From positions 1 to 64,000 of the forward strand of contig RCAB01000262.1 of the NCBI GenBank assembly GCA_003640385.1: a DNA stretch of 64,000 bases, in the 5' to 3' direction. Positions within the stretch are counted from its first letter, which is position 1. Each line of letters starts with the position of its first letter. The notes beneath the pieces are model-generated. The model had not been told where the DNA came from. It did no database searches and saw only the letters and a program-made list of their open reading frames with translations. Below, piece after piece: positions 12,041 through 25,529 of this stretch. Position numbers and translations under genes: made by a program. The stretch comes from Setaria digitata. Its lineage: Eukaryota > Nematoda > Chromadorea > Rhabditida > Setariidae.

Positions 12041-15030
12041 TTATTCAATGATTCTCTCAATCAATCAGGCGGACTAATTCTTTGTTTCTTAAGTCTTAAT
12101 CAATTCGAAGTGCGTGTGAATTAGAGAAGAGAATAGCTGAATGCTTCTTGATTTTATTTTACTTCTGAATTTGAATAGATGAAAGGAAGCTGGAACACAC
12201 TTTACCATTAAAGAGAGTTAAAACACCTTAATTTCCTGTCTTTTTGGCAGCAAACCATAACAAAAGGAATTAATGTTAAGTGTGTTGCAGCATGATAATG
12301 CTAATTATGCTTTTCCATGTCTTTCACTATTTTTTGATATGAATTCGTTCGAAATTTACACTCCACGTATCTATTATATTTATATAAAGTTTATAAGAAA
12401 TTTTCCTTTCATTGAAATCTTATGAGGTCATGAAGGATCAGATGGAAAGGAAGAGATTAATAAATAGTAAATAGTCGATATGGGAGAAGAATGGAAAGAA
12501 GAAAACTAGTAAGGGGTCAGTCATGTATGAAAAACAAGAATTTTGGAATTTTGATGAAGTCAACTGAAAAAGAAGATATGGGAGGTGATATTGCAATGTG
12601 ATGAAAGGAAGGAAATGGAAATGGAAATGAAAATTTAATCAGCTCGATTAAATTTCTATCTCTCTTACTGGATTGATTTTCAGAATATGCTGTGTTCTCA
12701 CTCTAATATATATATATTTGTAAAATATAAATTCTTTTATCAACGAAGATGAAGTGAAAGTGTTATCAAACGGATGTGTGTGTGTATTCGGGAATTCGAA
12801 ATATCCGATGTCACATTGGATTTATTTGTGTCAAATACTGATGAGGGAAGATGAGAGGTTAGAATAATGACCGGTGTTTAATTATCACAACAAATTTGAA
12901 ATGGGACAGAAACTATCAATGTCACTTATTAACTTTTTTTTTTTTTTTCACTCATGTCAATTTGACCTTTGGCGCTTCTGACGGTAGTAAGGTTGGAGGA
13001 CGGGACAGATTTAACAGGAGAACAAGAAATGGAGAAAAAAAATCTTGAAGAAAAAAGCCAGTAAAGTTCTCTTCACTTAGGACACATTTCTCTTGAAGGC
13101 AGATTGACTGCTGATTAATGTCATCTTATCAAATTACTTACGTGTAGGTAGCACCCTAAACACATGTATACGTATGCACAAAGAAATTCATTTCAACAAT
13201 TGTAAAAATTTTTGCGTGCAAAATTTTTGTGATTGAGTATTTTGAGAGGATGCGCAATTTCTGATGATGCTGTTATTTTTATGAAAATTACAGGTGATAA
13301 CAAAAGAAATTTTATCAATGACAGGATCCTATTCAGAATGCTAGAATTTTAAAAGTTGTGCTTCAAAAATTCACGCATTTAATTTATCAATCTCTTTTTT
13401 CTTTAATTGTTACCGTTTTAATATTATTAATGAAAAAATTAAGATAAAAAAGCATTTCCAATAATTTGCGATTTTTTTTTTATATTTAAATTATTTGCTT
13501 CGAGTTTTTTTTTCTTTTTTTTTCTTACATTCAAAAAATTTTTAAATTAAAACTAGTTGCTTTGCAGAATTATCGATATAATTATTACAGAATGTTGAGC
13601 TTTTATCATTTTCTCCTTGCACTTCCTTCTTTTTCGCTTTTTTTTTTGTTTTTCCTAACAAAACGGCAGCAGTACTAAATGTCCGTAGATTTTTTTTTAA
13701 ATAGCAAAGAAGTTTTTGATTGTTAACTACAAAAACAAAATTTAATGATGACTTTTGAAATTAAGAATTTTGCAGTTACAGCTTAAATTACAAAAGCCTT
13801 TTTAGCTTTTTAATTTCTTTTAAAACATATTCTGGCGTCATTCCTTGCATCTCTTTCCATCCCGTGAATCCATCAATTTTTTGAATTCATTTTCATTATT
13901 TTCCTTTTCGAAGTTAGCAAACAATTAATTATTTGTTTCTCCCATATTGGACTTAGACCTTCTTGCTTCAGAATGAAAAGAAAAAATTTACTGAATCATT
14001 TTAACCGGAATTTTCATTTGTTTCAATCCTTCGTGTATGATTTGCATGAAAAATTTTTATATATAAAAAATTAAATTTTCATATTCATAGTCAGTTTTTA
14101 TGCGCAAATAATTAATTTTTTACTCAGAAAAAAAGGACTAACATGAACAAATAAACAAACCATAATTTGATCTTGAGAATTATTCGAAAAAAAAAAAAAA
14201 CTGCAATTTTTGTCATTAATTAATCTTCTTGGAAAAAAATTCAAGAAAATAACTGGACGAAAATAGTCACACGATGCCACAAATCAAATAGATATGAACA
14301 AAATTTTCACTTTTAAAAAGATAAAATGTGATAATCATGGATGATAAAGTGAATTATTCACCGAGCAAAATGCGATCTCGTAGGAGACAATTGCAGTGAA
14401 TCCTAAAATATGTCGCAAATAATGGGATCCGAAAGATCAGGATGTGCCGTTTCATCTTCATTAACACTTGTTTAAGATGTCACAGGTCATCTTCCGTTAA
14501 CGACATTTTAAACATATACAGATATCATATCCACCAATGTCTATTATACCTATAATTATAAATCATTTGCAATCTGTAAATAAATTTCGGCTATTTATAA
14601 ATCTTCATTCAACTTCTATCCTATTTTTAGTTCCAAGTTAGTACAAATTGGAATTTTACAATGCTAAAATCTTTTACAACTTTACTGATATTTAACAAAT
14701 CATTTAGTCAGCAAAAGAATTATTTACCTTTATTTTATATGAATTGTAAAAGAAATCCAACCTTCACGCAGTAAATATACTAATTTGTGACTCCTCTCAT
14801 CATGATAAAGATTTTTAAATTTAAAATCCCTCTCACTTCACCATTTCAAATCCACTGATCCTATAGGCATTGGAACTCTTAATATTTCCCTTTAAGCATC
14901 ATGTGAAATTATTAATTAGAAATGTTCCTCTTTCGATTTACAAATTAAAGCTTTTCTCTCTCAATTCACTCATTTTATAGCTTAAAACGAAGCACTTCTG
15001 TAATCCTTGGGAATGAACTCCAAAACTAGT
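12041..15030. other. Intergenic region after the Tudor gene
   Basis: AT-rich, with poly-T runs and no supported gene. An AATAAA at 12459-12464 is the first plausible poly(A) signal after the Tudor stop, but such hexamers are frequent at this base composition. Confidence 0.5.
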
Positions 15031-15103
15031 CGCCCTCCGTGGGACTCGAACCCACGACCCTCAGATTAAAAGTCTGATGCTCTACCAACTGAGCTAGGAA
15101 GGC
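15031..15103 (-). tRNA. tRNA-Lys (anticodon TTT)
   Basis: On the minus strand the 73 nt fold into a full cloverleaf. The acceptor stem is GCCTTCC against GGAGGGC with one G-U pair, and the discriminator is G. The D arm is GCTC/GAGC with the AGTTGGTA loop. The anticodon stem TCAGA/TCTGA holds the loop CTTTTAA, so the anticodon is TTT (lysine AAA/AAG codons). The T arm is GTGGG/CCCAC with the invariant TTCGAGT loop. Both internal pol III boxes are intact (A box TAGCTCAGTTGG, B box GTTCGAGTCC). There is no intron; the CCA is not encoded, as normal for eukaryotes. A TTTT run just downstream on the transcribed strand can serve as terminator. It stands alone, between two protein genes read on the other strand. 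Confidence 0.97.
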
Positions 15104-17505
15104 TCCAAGTGTCATTCACTGCCTAAATTTTATGAAATTTGAACTTATCAGCTTATCATTTTGCATTTTAAAACTAGTTGTGCTTCATAATAATCAACTG
15201 ATATGCAAATATTTAACTCTAGAATATCTAATATTGAAACAGTACTGCTAGTGAAGGCAAAACTTTCGGCTTCGTACAGCCGAACAAGGTCAGCATAAGT
15301 AATAGGGAAAAGTAGTGAGAGAGAGGGAGAGAGACAGAAAGGACGAGAGAGGGAGATTGCGAATCCCGAAAGCTAATATTTTTTGCTAAATTTAAAAAGT
15401 CGAGAAAGTTGAGAAGTCTTGCAAGACCCTAACGGTTGCTGTATTGTGATTTTAGAATAATTAAAATGCAATTATGTTGTAAAATTATGAAAAAAAAAAA
15501 AAGAGTGGAAGGTTCAAATTTTCTATAATATTAAAATAATATTCTCAAAAAGTATTCCAACCCCTTAAAAGAAAAAGTGAAATCTATATAGGCCGTCGTG
15601 AGTGATAACTGAATTTTCAACAACAAATGACAACAATCATCGATGGTGGCAGAAAATTTCTTTTGTTTTTGTTTTTATTTTTTTTTTTCTCTCTTTATTG
15701 AGTACAAAAATGAAAAAGAAAAGAGAAAATAAGAATAGAATTTAACAAAAAAATAAAATGAAACAAATAACAAATGCCCAAAGGGAAGAAATTTGCTGAT
15801 GGTGAAATGCTACACCAAAAGAATGGATCAAATTTCGATTTCACCATAAAATCAAAAAATTTTATTTTCGACTTTATTATTATTGCTAAATAGCGTTTCT
15901 TTTTTTTTTATTCAAAAAAAAAAGCAAAAAAGAGAGAAAACTGATTCTGACAAAAATTATACTTGGTAAAATTGCATTGTTACAGCATGGAACTTCCTAC
16001 CTTGCATTTCAAAAAATTTAAATTCACTTCCAATATTTGTTACCCTGTGACTATGTCATTTTAATTAATTATAAAGCATCCTAAATTAAATGAGGAATAA
16101 AATTTAAATTAAGTAGATAGTATCTATCATATCATAAAGAAAACAAGAGTGAAAAGTATCAGGAGATATCAATTCATCATTTTACATTTTTCCACGTTTT
16201 TATATGTTTTTCAAATTAATTAACTAAATGAAGAGTTAAAGCAAAAATTTTCATTTATTTGATTTTGTTAATTTGTTGGTTTAAAAAAAAAAAAAAGGCT
16301 TGAGACTTATACTTGGCTGATAAATTTGATTCACAAGCAGCTGAAATCACCTGAACTAAATTTATAAAAAATTGAAATAAGCAGAAATTCAGGAATTAGC
16401 GAACAACGTATTAGAAAATATTTTCGATAATTTTGCAATTGCTTTGGGTTACAAAAATAGTTGCTGCCTGCCTGTTTATCATTTTCTTTTTTAGTTTTTT
16501 TTTATTGCAATATTCTTTAATTTTTATTTGCAATAACTGTAATGATAACACGCTATTATTTTTCTGCTAATAAAATGCAAATATTAATGTTTTCACTAAA
16601 TGATAAGATTGCTGCGATAATAAGTAGTTGGTTGAAAAGATTAATAATCATTAGTAATCACTAATGATAATAATGACAGTAATAACAATAATAATAATAA
16701 CAATAATAATAATAACAATAATAATAATAATAAATAATAATAATAAATAATAATAATAAATAATAATAATAAATAATAATAAATAATAATAATAAATAAT
16801 AATAATAACGAAAATAATAAATGGCAATAATAAAAATAGGAAATTCAGTTAAACAGAAATATTTTAAAGTTGCAAAGAGAAAGATTTGTAATATACCCTG
16901 AGGGAATCCATTTTATCCGCAATATCAAAACTTTCTCCTCTCGTTGCATTCGTTTTCTTCATACCTTACAGTTTGATACAACATAACCTTTGACGTCTAA
17001 TTTGGGTCGATATCAAATGTTTCACGCCATCCGTTCAAATTAACAGCTTTTAAATTTATTTATGAAAATATTTCTCTATCATCCTCTCTTCATTTCTATC
17101 CTTTTCACTCTTCCTCTTCAATTTCTCTCCTCTCCTACGCACATCCTGCGGTATTTAATCTCTGATATCCGGAGACAATGATACCTCCTATGGCCTAATA
17201 TATATGAATATAAATATATTGAAATAACTGTTTCATTATAAACTTATAATTTAATAAATTACGTTGAACAGTGTGTTCCTGTCTGTCTTACTCTCCCTCT
17301 GTCTCTCTTCCTCTTTCGTTTTTTCTCCCTCTCTTGTTCCCTTATTTGTTACCAAAAATTGGAAAAAGTTCTTCCTGTACTTTTGTTTCTTTTTTCCTTT
17401 TTTGAAAATTTATTCAAATCAGGCCAAGAAATCTCTAATCAGCCAGTAACACTCCTGCTGTTATCATACTATCATTATTATTACTTACAAACTGATAACT
17501 CGAAC
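15104..17505. other. Intergenic region upstream of the first cuticlin
   Basis: It holds a purine-rich GA tract at about 15315-15355, long A/T runs and the ATA-type microsatellite at 16680-16809. A pyrimidine-rich stretch lies at about 17080-17460, before the first cuticlin ATG. No CCAAT/TATA pair as clear as that of the second cuticlin is visible. No gene is supported. Confidence 0.5.
16680..16809. repeat. Imperfect (AAT/AAC/AATA)n microsatellite
   Basis: About 130 bp of AAT units interrupted by AAC and by a 4-bp expansion (AATA), giving a compound repeat. It is in the intergenic region upstream of the first cuticlin. Confidence 0.9.
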
Positions 17506-19603
17506 ATGCTACTGATAAGTATTGCATCTCTATATTCTTGTGTCATAATAGTTGCAATTAATGCTATTCCTATCGATAATGGTGTCGAAGGTGAACCGGA
17601 AATTGAGTGTGGTTCAACTGCAATTACTGTAAATTTTAATACACGAAATACTTTTGAAGGTGAGGAGAATTCATCATTGTTTGCCAAATTTTTATATTTA
17701 TAAATTTTAATGAAGATCGAAATTTAAATAGATTTAAATTTCAATTTTTTTGCCTATAATGTGAAAACGGCAACATTGCGATCTTGACTAAAATGATTGG
17801 TATTAATCAAAGATAAATCATCAGTCTTTCTACCAAGCACTTAAATTATCATAAGATCACTGCAAGTCTAATAATTTTAGGGCATGTATACGCCAAAGGA
17901 TCATATGATAATCAAGATTGTCGTAGCGATGAAGGTGGGCGACAAGTTGCCGGCATATCATTACAGTTTGATACGTGTAATGTGGCACGGACGAGATCAC
18001 TGAATCCACGTGGAATCTTTGTTACCGCTGTTGTGGTAATCACATTTCATCCACAATTTATAACAAAAGTTGATCGGATCTATAGGCTACAGTGTTTTTA
18101 CATGGAAGCCGAAAAGACTGTAAGTACAAGAATTGAAGTTTCTGAAATGACAACTGCTTTTGCTACACAACTGGTACCGATGCCCATTTGTCGTTATGAG
18201 GTAAATTTTGCGTTATTTCATTTACAACTTGCAACTTATCATTATCATTACATCGAATTATATTTTCATAAGAAAGTATTGTTTACATTTTTTAAATCCA
18301 AAATTAGCCTTTCTTTGAACTAAGATTTTTACATTTTAAAATTTATTTAACTATCTAAATTTATTTCAGATTCTGGATGGTGGTCCAAGCGGTCCACCAG
18401 TTCGGCATGCTAATATTGGACAACCGGTTTACCACAAATGGACTTGCGACACGGAAACCGTTGACACATTCTGCGTTTTGATACATTCCTGTTACGTGGA
18501 TGACGGAAACGGTGATAGCGTCAATTTAATCAACGAAGAAGGCTGTGCGCTTGATAAGTATCTCCTAAATAATTTGGAATATCCAACTGGTATAATTTTT
18601 GTCCATAATCCGATAGTTGTTTCTTTATTTATTTTTTAACAAAATTTTTAAATCTAGTCAAGTTTTTTACCAACACTTCTAAGTTATTTAAATTTTTCAC
18701 TGAAAATTAACAGTTAAAAATTTTGCTTCAAAACATTTCAACCTTAATTTAATTTATTATTCAGGGAATTTAGTCATTCAATGAAAATTTTCCAATTTAA
18801 GATCTAATGGCAGGACAAGAAGCACATGTTTATAAGTATGCAGATCGTTCGCAACTCTTTTATCAGTGTGAAATAACGATAACAATAAAAGAGCCAAATA
18901 GTGAGTGTAGCCGACCACAATGTCCTGAGCCTCAAGGCTTTGGTGCTACCAAAAGAGAAAACGTACGTCGACCTACTAGACGACGGCAGCGTGATACTGG
19001 TTCGTGGTCTGAACCAACGAATACGTTAGACGTGAGAACAGAAATGAACACATTGGATATTATGGAAGGAAAAGTCAGTAAAATTACTCCTTAAATTGAT
19101 CGTATAAATTGAAACCTAATAGCTAAAATAATAAACATTGCATATTAAAGTGAAATATCAAATCAATTTCACCATATTTGCGGTAATTAAACATATAATG
19201 AATTTATCACTTTAATAATTAATATACGAATTGAATTATAATTCAATGCCTTCTTTTTTCAACTGATATCATTGAAATATATATAATACTCTGTACTTAA
19301 AAAAAAAAAAAAAACTTGCTCATTTCTTCATTTCCTTTTTCTGAATTTTTCATGAAATAATGACGGCATGCAAAGCAAGGCTTAAAATTTATTCAGGATA
19401 TTGAAAGAATCGAGAATCAAGAGCAGAATTACCGTGATTTCGTTAATTTCTCACCGATTCATAAAATCTACAGCCCAGTAGGATTGTGCTTTTCAACTGG
19501 TACATTTATCCTTATAATTGCTATGTTTGGAACACTTCTATGTGCCATTTCCATCATTACTATCTTTTTTTTCCGGCCAAAACAAATGAAATTGTCTTGT
19601 TAA
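17506..19603 (+). CDS. Cuticlin-1-like ZP protein, copy 1
   Basis: Exons 17506-17659, 17881-18200, 18370-18589, 18802-19073, 19397-19603; phases agree, 390 aa. Residues 1 to about 19 are a hydrophobic signal peptide. The mature N-terminus carries the cuticlin start (DNGVEGEPEIEC) and a full ZP domain to about residue 280. Hallmarks are ARTRSLNPRGIFV, QCFYMEAEKTV, the HKWTC and VDTFC cysteines, and ALDKYLLNNLEYPT. A basic RRRQR at 291-295 fits the furin-type site that releases ZP proteins for assembly. A transmembrane helix spans about 355-381 with a short cytosolic tail. ZP cuticlins polymerise into the insoluble cortical cuticle and alae ribbons. Compared with copy 2 the ZP region is more diverged (for example SYDNQDCRSDEG in the loop after exon 1) and the tail beyond the cleavage site is unrelated. 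AATAAA at 20005-20010 may be its poly(A) signal. Confidence 0.92.
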
Positions 19604-20008
19604 GACTTGTTAATTTTGTTAAATAATTATAAAAATTCCTTCTGATTATTTTAATTAAACTTCGCAAAAATCAATATCAAGATATAATTCACTAATTACG
19701 AAAACTAATTACTTGCAAAACTTTCAATTCATTTTGGGAAAATATTCCATAGGTCGATGAAGAATTATGTCGAAAAACAAAGTCTAATCTTAAACAATGT
19801 AATCCAAAAGCTTTTTTGATCAATCTCCTATTTTCCTTTTTAAGTTCCGAGTTTAAAAATTTTTCCAAGTTAAAATGTTCGCGGTATAATGATGCACAAT
19901 TGTGGCCATGATTAAATATCATTTTTTTTTCTTAAGATTGTTACTCTTTCCTCGCAAACAAATGGATTCATAATTTGCTTTGTTAAATGTATTATAAATT
20001 AAAAAATA

Positions 20009-20114
20009 AAAATCATAATTTGCTTAGGTGGAACCAGTGATCTGTGTTTTATATATATACAGTATATAATATATAATATATATCACTGGTTCCACCTAAG
20101 CAAATTATGATTTT
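20009..20114. repeat. Perfect 33-bp inverted repeat (foldback)
   Basis: Left arm 20009-20041 and right arm 20082-20114 are exact reverse complements. The core reads AATTTGCTTAGGTGGAACCA on the left. The 40-bp centre is an AT-rich near-palindrome (TATATATATACAGTATATAA), so the whole element can form a cruciform or long RNA hairpin. The arms are not A/T-simple, so chance is very unlikely. It starts on the putative poly(A) signal of cuticlin copy 1. It could be a tiny foldback/MITE-type element or an assembly palindrome; no clear flanking target duplication is seen. Confidence 0.9.
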
Positions 20115-20146
20115 ATGATAGATAATTAATACACGACACATAAAGC

Positions 20147-20150
<4 letters not shown>

Positions 20151-20186
<36 letters not shown>
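20151..20186. repeat. (TA)n microsatellite
   Basis: Uninterrupted alternating TA of about 36 bp, directly before a 30-bp sequence that recurs at 20338. Confidence 0.95.
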
Positions 20187-20188
<2 letters not shown>

Positions 20189-20189
<1 letters not shown>

Positions 20190-20367
20190 CTTTTAGACTT
20201 AGTAAATCTTTTTATTATATGTATATTGCTTTATACATCATGTATTAATTATCTTTCTTAATAATTTACTCGTGATCATGGTATTTCTAACCTGTTTCAC
20301 AGACTTTCTAGATTTAGACTTGCTTCCTAGTTCTAGACCTTTTAGACTTAGTAAATCTTTTTATTAT
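20189..20367. repeat. 30-bp direct repeat pair
   Basis: The same 30 bp (it begins CCTTTTAGACTTAGTAAATC) occur exactly at 20189-20218 and 20338-20367. The pair may mark a short local duplication. Confidence 0.85.
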
Positions 20368-22020
20368 CTTTCTCCTGCCTTCATCCAAAATTCATTTTTT
20401 CCATTTTTTGCAAATTCTCTTGTCATTTCTTATTTTCAGTCATTTGTTATCAAAATTTTTTCTCATTCCTTTAATTTTTCATATATTCATATTCATTGAT
20501 TCAAATTTATTCTTGCTTTTCCTTCTGAAATCATCTTTTTTTTTATATGTATAGCCATTACTTCCATCTCTTCCTTCATATTAAAACTCTACTTTTTTCC
20601 TCAGCCATCTCATAAAATCCCTTCCTCACTGATAAATTCTAATATAGCAATTCTTTTAGCCTTATCTCCCACCTTCTCTCCCTCTCTCTCGACATCTCCG
20701 TAATTTTCACGATCAAATTAGCGGTTATTACCAATCAAATTTAAGCGTTTTTCATCATTTTTTCGGATTCCGCACTTTTTTTTATTTTTCTTTACCAAAA
20801 TTTATCTTAAATACACCCTAATTTTATTTCGCTCTTTCCTCCGCACTTTTTCCATTTCCTGAACTTATTATCCACTACATCTTAGTTTGTCTTTTGCAGT
20901 TAATAAAATCACCAGTGGCTATTTTCTCATTTATTTTTGTTAATTAGAACTTTTTTTCACGATACTCTCTTATCATCTATAGCAATACTAGCAAACACAA
21001 ATCATAAATACGGGAATTTTATCGTCGCAAAAATTACCTCATTTTTTCATTTTTACCTTATTTTTCCAGCACTCACTTCTCCCTCTTTCGAGTAATTTTA
21101 TTATTTTCATTTAGTCCTTCACCAAATAAACACAAAAAAGTAGCCATTAATTAATACAAGAAGTATTTTTTTCCTTCCCCTCGTCACTTCATTTTTTCTC
21201 TTATTTTAGTACTTAGTTCACATTTTATTACAGTATTTTTTCTCTTTTTATCACTTTTCTCTCCCTTTTGCTTTTACATTTCACTATTCAAATCTTAATT
21301 TCAAATATACGGCGTACAAGGTGAAAAATGGAATTTTTTTTCTTTTCTTTTTGACAAACACAATTTTTTTGGCGAAAAATTTCGCTTTTTTTCCTGTCAA
21401 CTTACTTTTTCTTGCCTATTAATAATACAAATTTTGAATGACCAGAAATCCATTTTTGAGAAATTGCAATTTTTTTTTCAATTTAAACTTTTAAATTTTA
21501 TGAAAAATAACTATCGTTTTTATCGTTGTCTAATTAATTATTTTCTATCAGAATTCTTCTTTTTGAAAAAGAAAGCTTATTTTCTTTTCACACCTATTCA
21601 ATCATTTTTTTTTTTTGTTATAACGAAATCACTTCATCAGTTCTGCTAATCTAAATCTTCTTCTTCAAAATATAGACTCTTTTTTTTTAATTTGGAAATC
21701 TCAAATTTGCCCAATCTATCTTATTTCTTTACCAGCGTCTTTTTTTTCGCTGTTCTTCAGCATCTACTTGCCATTTTTTCCAACATCGAATTTGCAAATT
21801 TTTTCAAAATTTGAAAAAATTGACAAACTTTAACGATAGTAAAATAAATTCTTTAAATTTACTAAAAATCTCATAAATACTTACACTTTTTTTACAAATA
21901 CTTAAAAGTGGAGTTGTTATCACGACAGTTATTTAAAACCTTATTTAGCAGCACTTTTTGTAATGCTAATTGAAAATTTACTTTCAACTTTTCTTCACCT
22001 TAGAATAGACTTTTTTTGTC

Positions 22021-22155
22021 ACCCTAATCTCTTATCATTAGCAGGGCCCATATTTACTATAGAAATTGTGATACTTTTTTTTTCTTTGGAAGAAAAAAAA
22101 AGATTAGGGTGAAATGAATTAAATGATTTCAAATTGATAAGATCATTTAATTCAT
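22021..22155. repeat. Two adjacent stem-loops
   Basis: TCACCCTAATCT near 22020 is matched by AGATTAGGGTGA near 22103, a 12-bp arm pair around a loop of about 70 nt. Immediately after, GAATTAAATGAT and ATCATTTAATTC form a second perfect 12-bp stem. No function is evident. Confidence 0.6.
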
Positions 22156-25100
22156 ATTCGAAGCAAATTCTCGAAAAAACAGCGGCTCTATCACTAGCGC
22201 AATCATTCTAATCCTGTTAAAATTGTTATTTGTTATCATTTTGTAAAATGCACAATTATTTCATTCATTCACGAAAAAAGAAAAGAAAAGTTATATTATG
22301 TGATCGTTTTCAATCTTCATTTCTCTCCACTGGTAAAAAAATGGAAAAAATTCCGATTAGTTGTAATCGTATTTCACAGTACTCCTGCACTTAAATTTTT
22401 TTTTTTTACTTTATCACTTTCAACATTTGCGCTATCAATCACTCCGGTAATTGATAAAAATTTTCCTAGAAACAACAAACATCCTGATAAAAAATTAATT
22501 TCGAAGAAAACACGCCTTTTGATTAGAGATAAAATACTTTTTTTGCTTACAATTTATCGTCTACTAAAATGATTTGCTCAGCAATAAGCTACTAATTGGA
22601 ATTAGAATAAACAGTGGGCATCGAGTGTAAAATTATTGTTGCAGTGATTTTTACCCAATTGCTAAGCAAACAAACGAAATTCGATCATTCATTTTGCTTT
22701 GTTAGTTAAAGAATCAAATAAATTATTGTACATTTGTTTGCTTTGTTTATAAATTTGATGCAAGTGCATGAATGACCTATACATATTCTTTGATAAGATA
22801 AAAAGATTATCCATGTATTCTTTTATTGATAGCTTGACCGTACCATTATAGTGATTGCTATTGCAATAACTAGTAAGCATCAGTTAGTCTCGACTTTCTT
22901 GTTAACATTGCTAATATATCAGTGCATTGTATTATTTGCATAAAGCATTATTTGATTTTCATCGGAATGGATCGGAATATTATTGATATCAAGAATAATT
23001 TTAGTAATTATTATTACTACCATCATTTTCTGAACAGAATATTTCAATCTTTAATGTTAGAAGACATAATCAGTAGCTGAATAGCATGAATAAATATTGG
23101 TTTAAAAATTTTTTGGCTACCGAATGCTATATAGATATTTCGGCCGAATCCAGCTTGATCTGACACGAAATTACCAAATGTCGTACTACTATGAAAGACA
23201 AATTGACTGTGTTGAAAAGATCAAATTTTCAACTGTTTTACCAGAAAATTGAAATGAAATAATTGCCTCATATCTCAACGAGCATTCCTTTCTCTTCCGG
23301 AAACCGAAAAGACTGTTGTTTTAGCTATGCAAACATTCTTATCTCACCATCCGGAATGCATAAGCAAAATCAACATACATTACTCTGATAATTAATCTAT
23401 TCAATTCATAAAATACATTTGTAAACAAATATTTGAAAAAAAATAAACTAATTATTAAAAAAAAAAAATAAACTAATTAAAAAAATAAACTAAATAATTA
23501 TTACAAAAAATAAAGCTGCTAGCAAAACTATAATAATTTATCTGTTATTCAGTAAATAATTATTTTGAACGGTTCATTTTTTGAAGAATTAGTTGCAGTG
23601 TCGAAGATAATCACTTCTCTATTTCTAAGTAGCCATTTTTTGTTGTTAATGGATTGCAAAAAAGGAGATGTTTCGTTTCCCGAAGTAACACAAAAGTTTT
23701 AAATTTAAGTTTAAGCTTTTTTCAGATAGGTCAACTTTTGCAGTAAGGAATAGTAAAGACATAATATTATTAGTAGTTAAATTTTTAATCCTTATCGCAA
23801 AAATTTAATGATTTCAAGTAGATGTATGCATATATACGTATCTTATTTCAGTTTACGTTTGAAATATTATTAATTTTTTATCAATTTTTCGCTTTCTTTA
23901 TTTACGAAAATATTTTTGCATGAAAAAAAACTGCAGATAGGTTCTTGAAATATTGCTAAAAGATACTAATTTTCTAGTAAAATTACTATAGTGAGTTTCT
24001 GGTATCAAAAAATTTCCTGTCATTCGTTTGGAAAGTGTATACATATGCTTAAAAAAATGTTATCTGAAAATCTTTGATTTTGTGGTTTTATTTTTACTAG
24101 AAAAAGCATGCTTATAAATTTTTTTATCACTGATTATAATTCTGATTTGAAGACGATTATTTTATGATCATGTATCTCAATACATTAAAATTTCCAATAA
24201 TTTGGGAATATTAAATAAAAAAGTTTAATTTATATTTCTAAAAAAAAAAAAATATTTCTAAAATATTTAGCGTTTCATAACGCAGGTGTACAAATAATCT
24301 GAGATTAATTGGGCGACTTATTAATTAGGCGACTTCATATTAGTAATGCTTATCAATTGGCCGATAAAAAAAAAAAAAAAAAACATGCCTGTATAGACAA
24401 CAATTCACAACTCTGATCCTATTGAAATAGTTCTAGGGCATATTTATATTGCTTTATCGTACTTGATAAAGGCTATGACGACATGTGCTGCAAACTCAGT
24501 GACAAATTTGCATTCTATTTGATATGTGATAATTTTTCATTTTAAAGTAACCTTTTACACAAAAGAATTTCAAGAAAGTTTGTGCCAAATTGCAGAAGTA
24601 TCATTTTATTTGAAATAAATTTTAGTTTACAGATGCAGAAACGCGATGTTGTTAGCAGAAAATTTAGATTTCAGTTGTGGTGAGGTTGGAATAGTATGAA
24701 ATTAATGCTTAAGTTCCATTTTATGCTTCATTGTTATCCAGTGCATTGCAACAGTTTGAAATTTTGTCTAACATCTAAGTATTTGATTATTTTTAATTTA
24801 GGATGATGAAAATTTATATATCAGTGGAGAATATTTGACGATTCATCCATCACTTTTGTAATTCGTTTTTGTTCTTTTTTTGTTGTTTTATTTTTATTTT
24901 CTTTTTAACGATCGAATAAACTTTATTGTATTTAAATCCAATATGGATAAATTTTTTCCTATAAACTTCAACAGTTTTGAAAATTTCATCGGTACAGAAT
25001 TGATGATTTTTGATTTATCGTCCAGTTTTGCCACAAATTTATGAAAAATGCGCCATTATTTCCTTGTCATTGCATGTCATTTCATTAGTATTTTCTGAAC

Positions 25101-25350
25101 TTGTTGAATTTTGATAACATTAAATATCATTTATGTCTTGGGATTAAAAAACGCGATAAAACTTTGAAAAGTGGCAATAAAAAAAAAGAAAAAAGGAAAG
25201 GAAAACGAAAGGAGTAAAATGGAAAGGAAAAGTATTCTCCTGCAAGTAATGAATATTGTTTAAATTAAAAAATTTCCAAATTTTTGCGCATTAACAAAAA
25301 AATATATTTTATATTGAATTGTACAGTCATTGCTTGCATAATTTAGGGTC

Positions 25351-25529
25351 AGTTTTTGAATATTAGATGATATTGCTAAGCTTATTATTTAATAATAATG
25401 GTTAATGAAAATTAAAAAACTTTAAAACGAGTACTAAATGAAACAGCGTATTGTATTCAAGATGATATTTTCGATGAAAAATTTTAAATTGTATACTAAG
25501 TTTTTGAATATTAGATGATATTGCTAAGC
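25351..25529. repeat. 31-bp direct repeat pair
   Basis: A 31-bp sequence starting AGTTTTTGAATATTAGATGA is present at 25351-25381 and again at 25499-25529. The sequence between the copies is unique. Confidence 0.85.
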
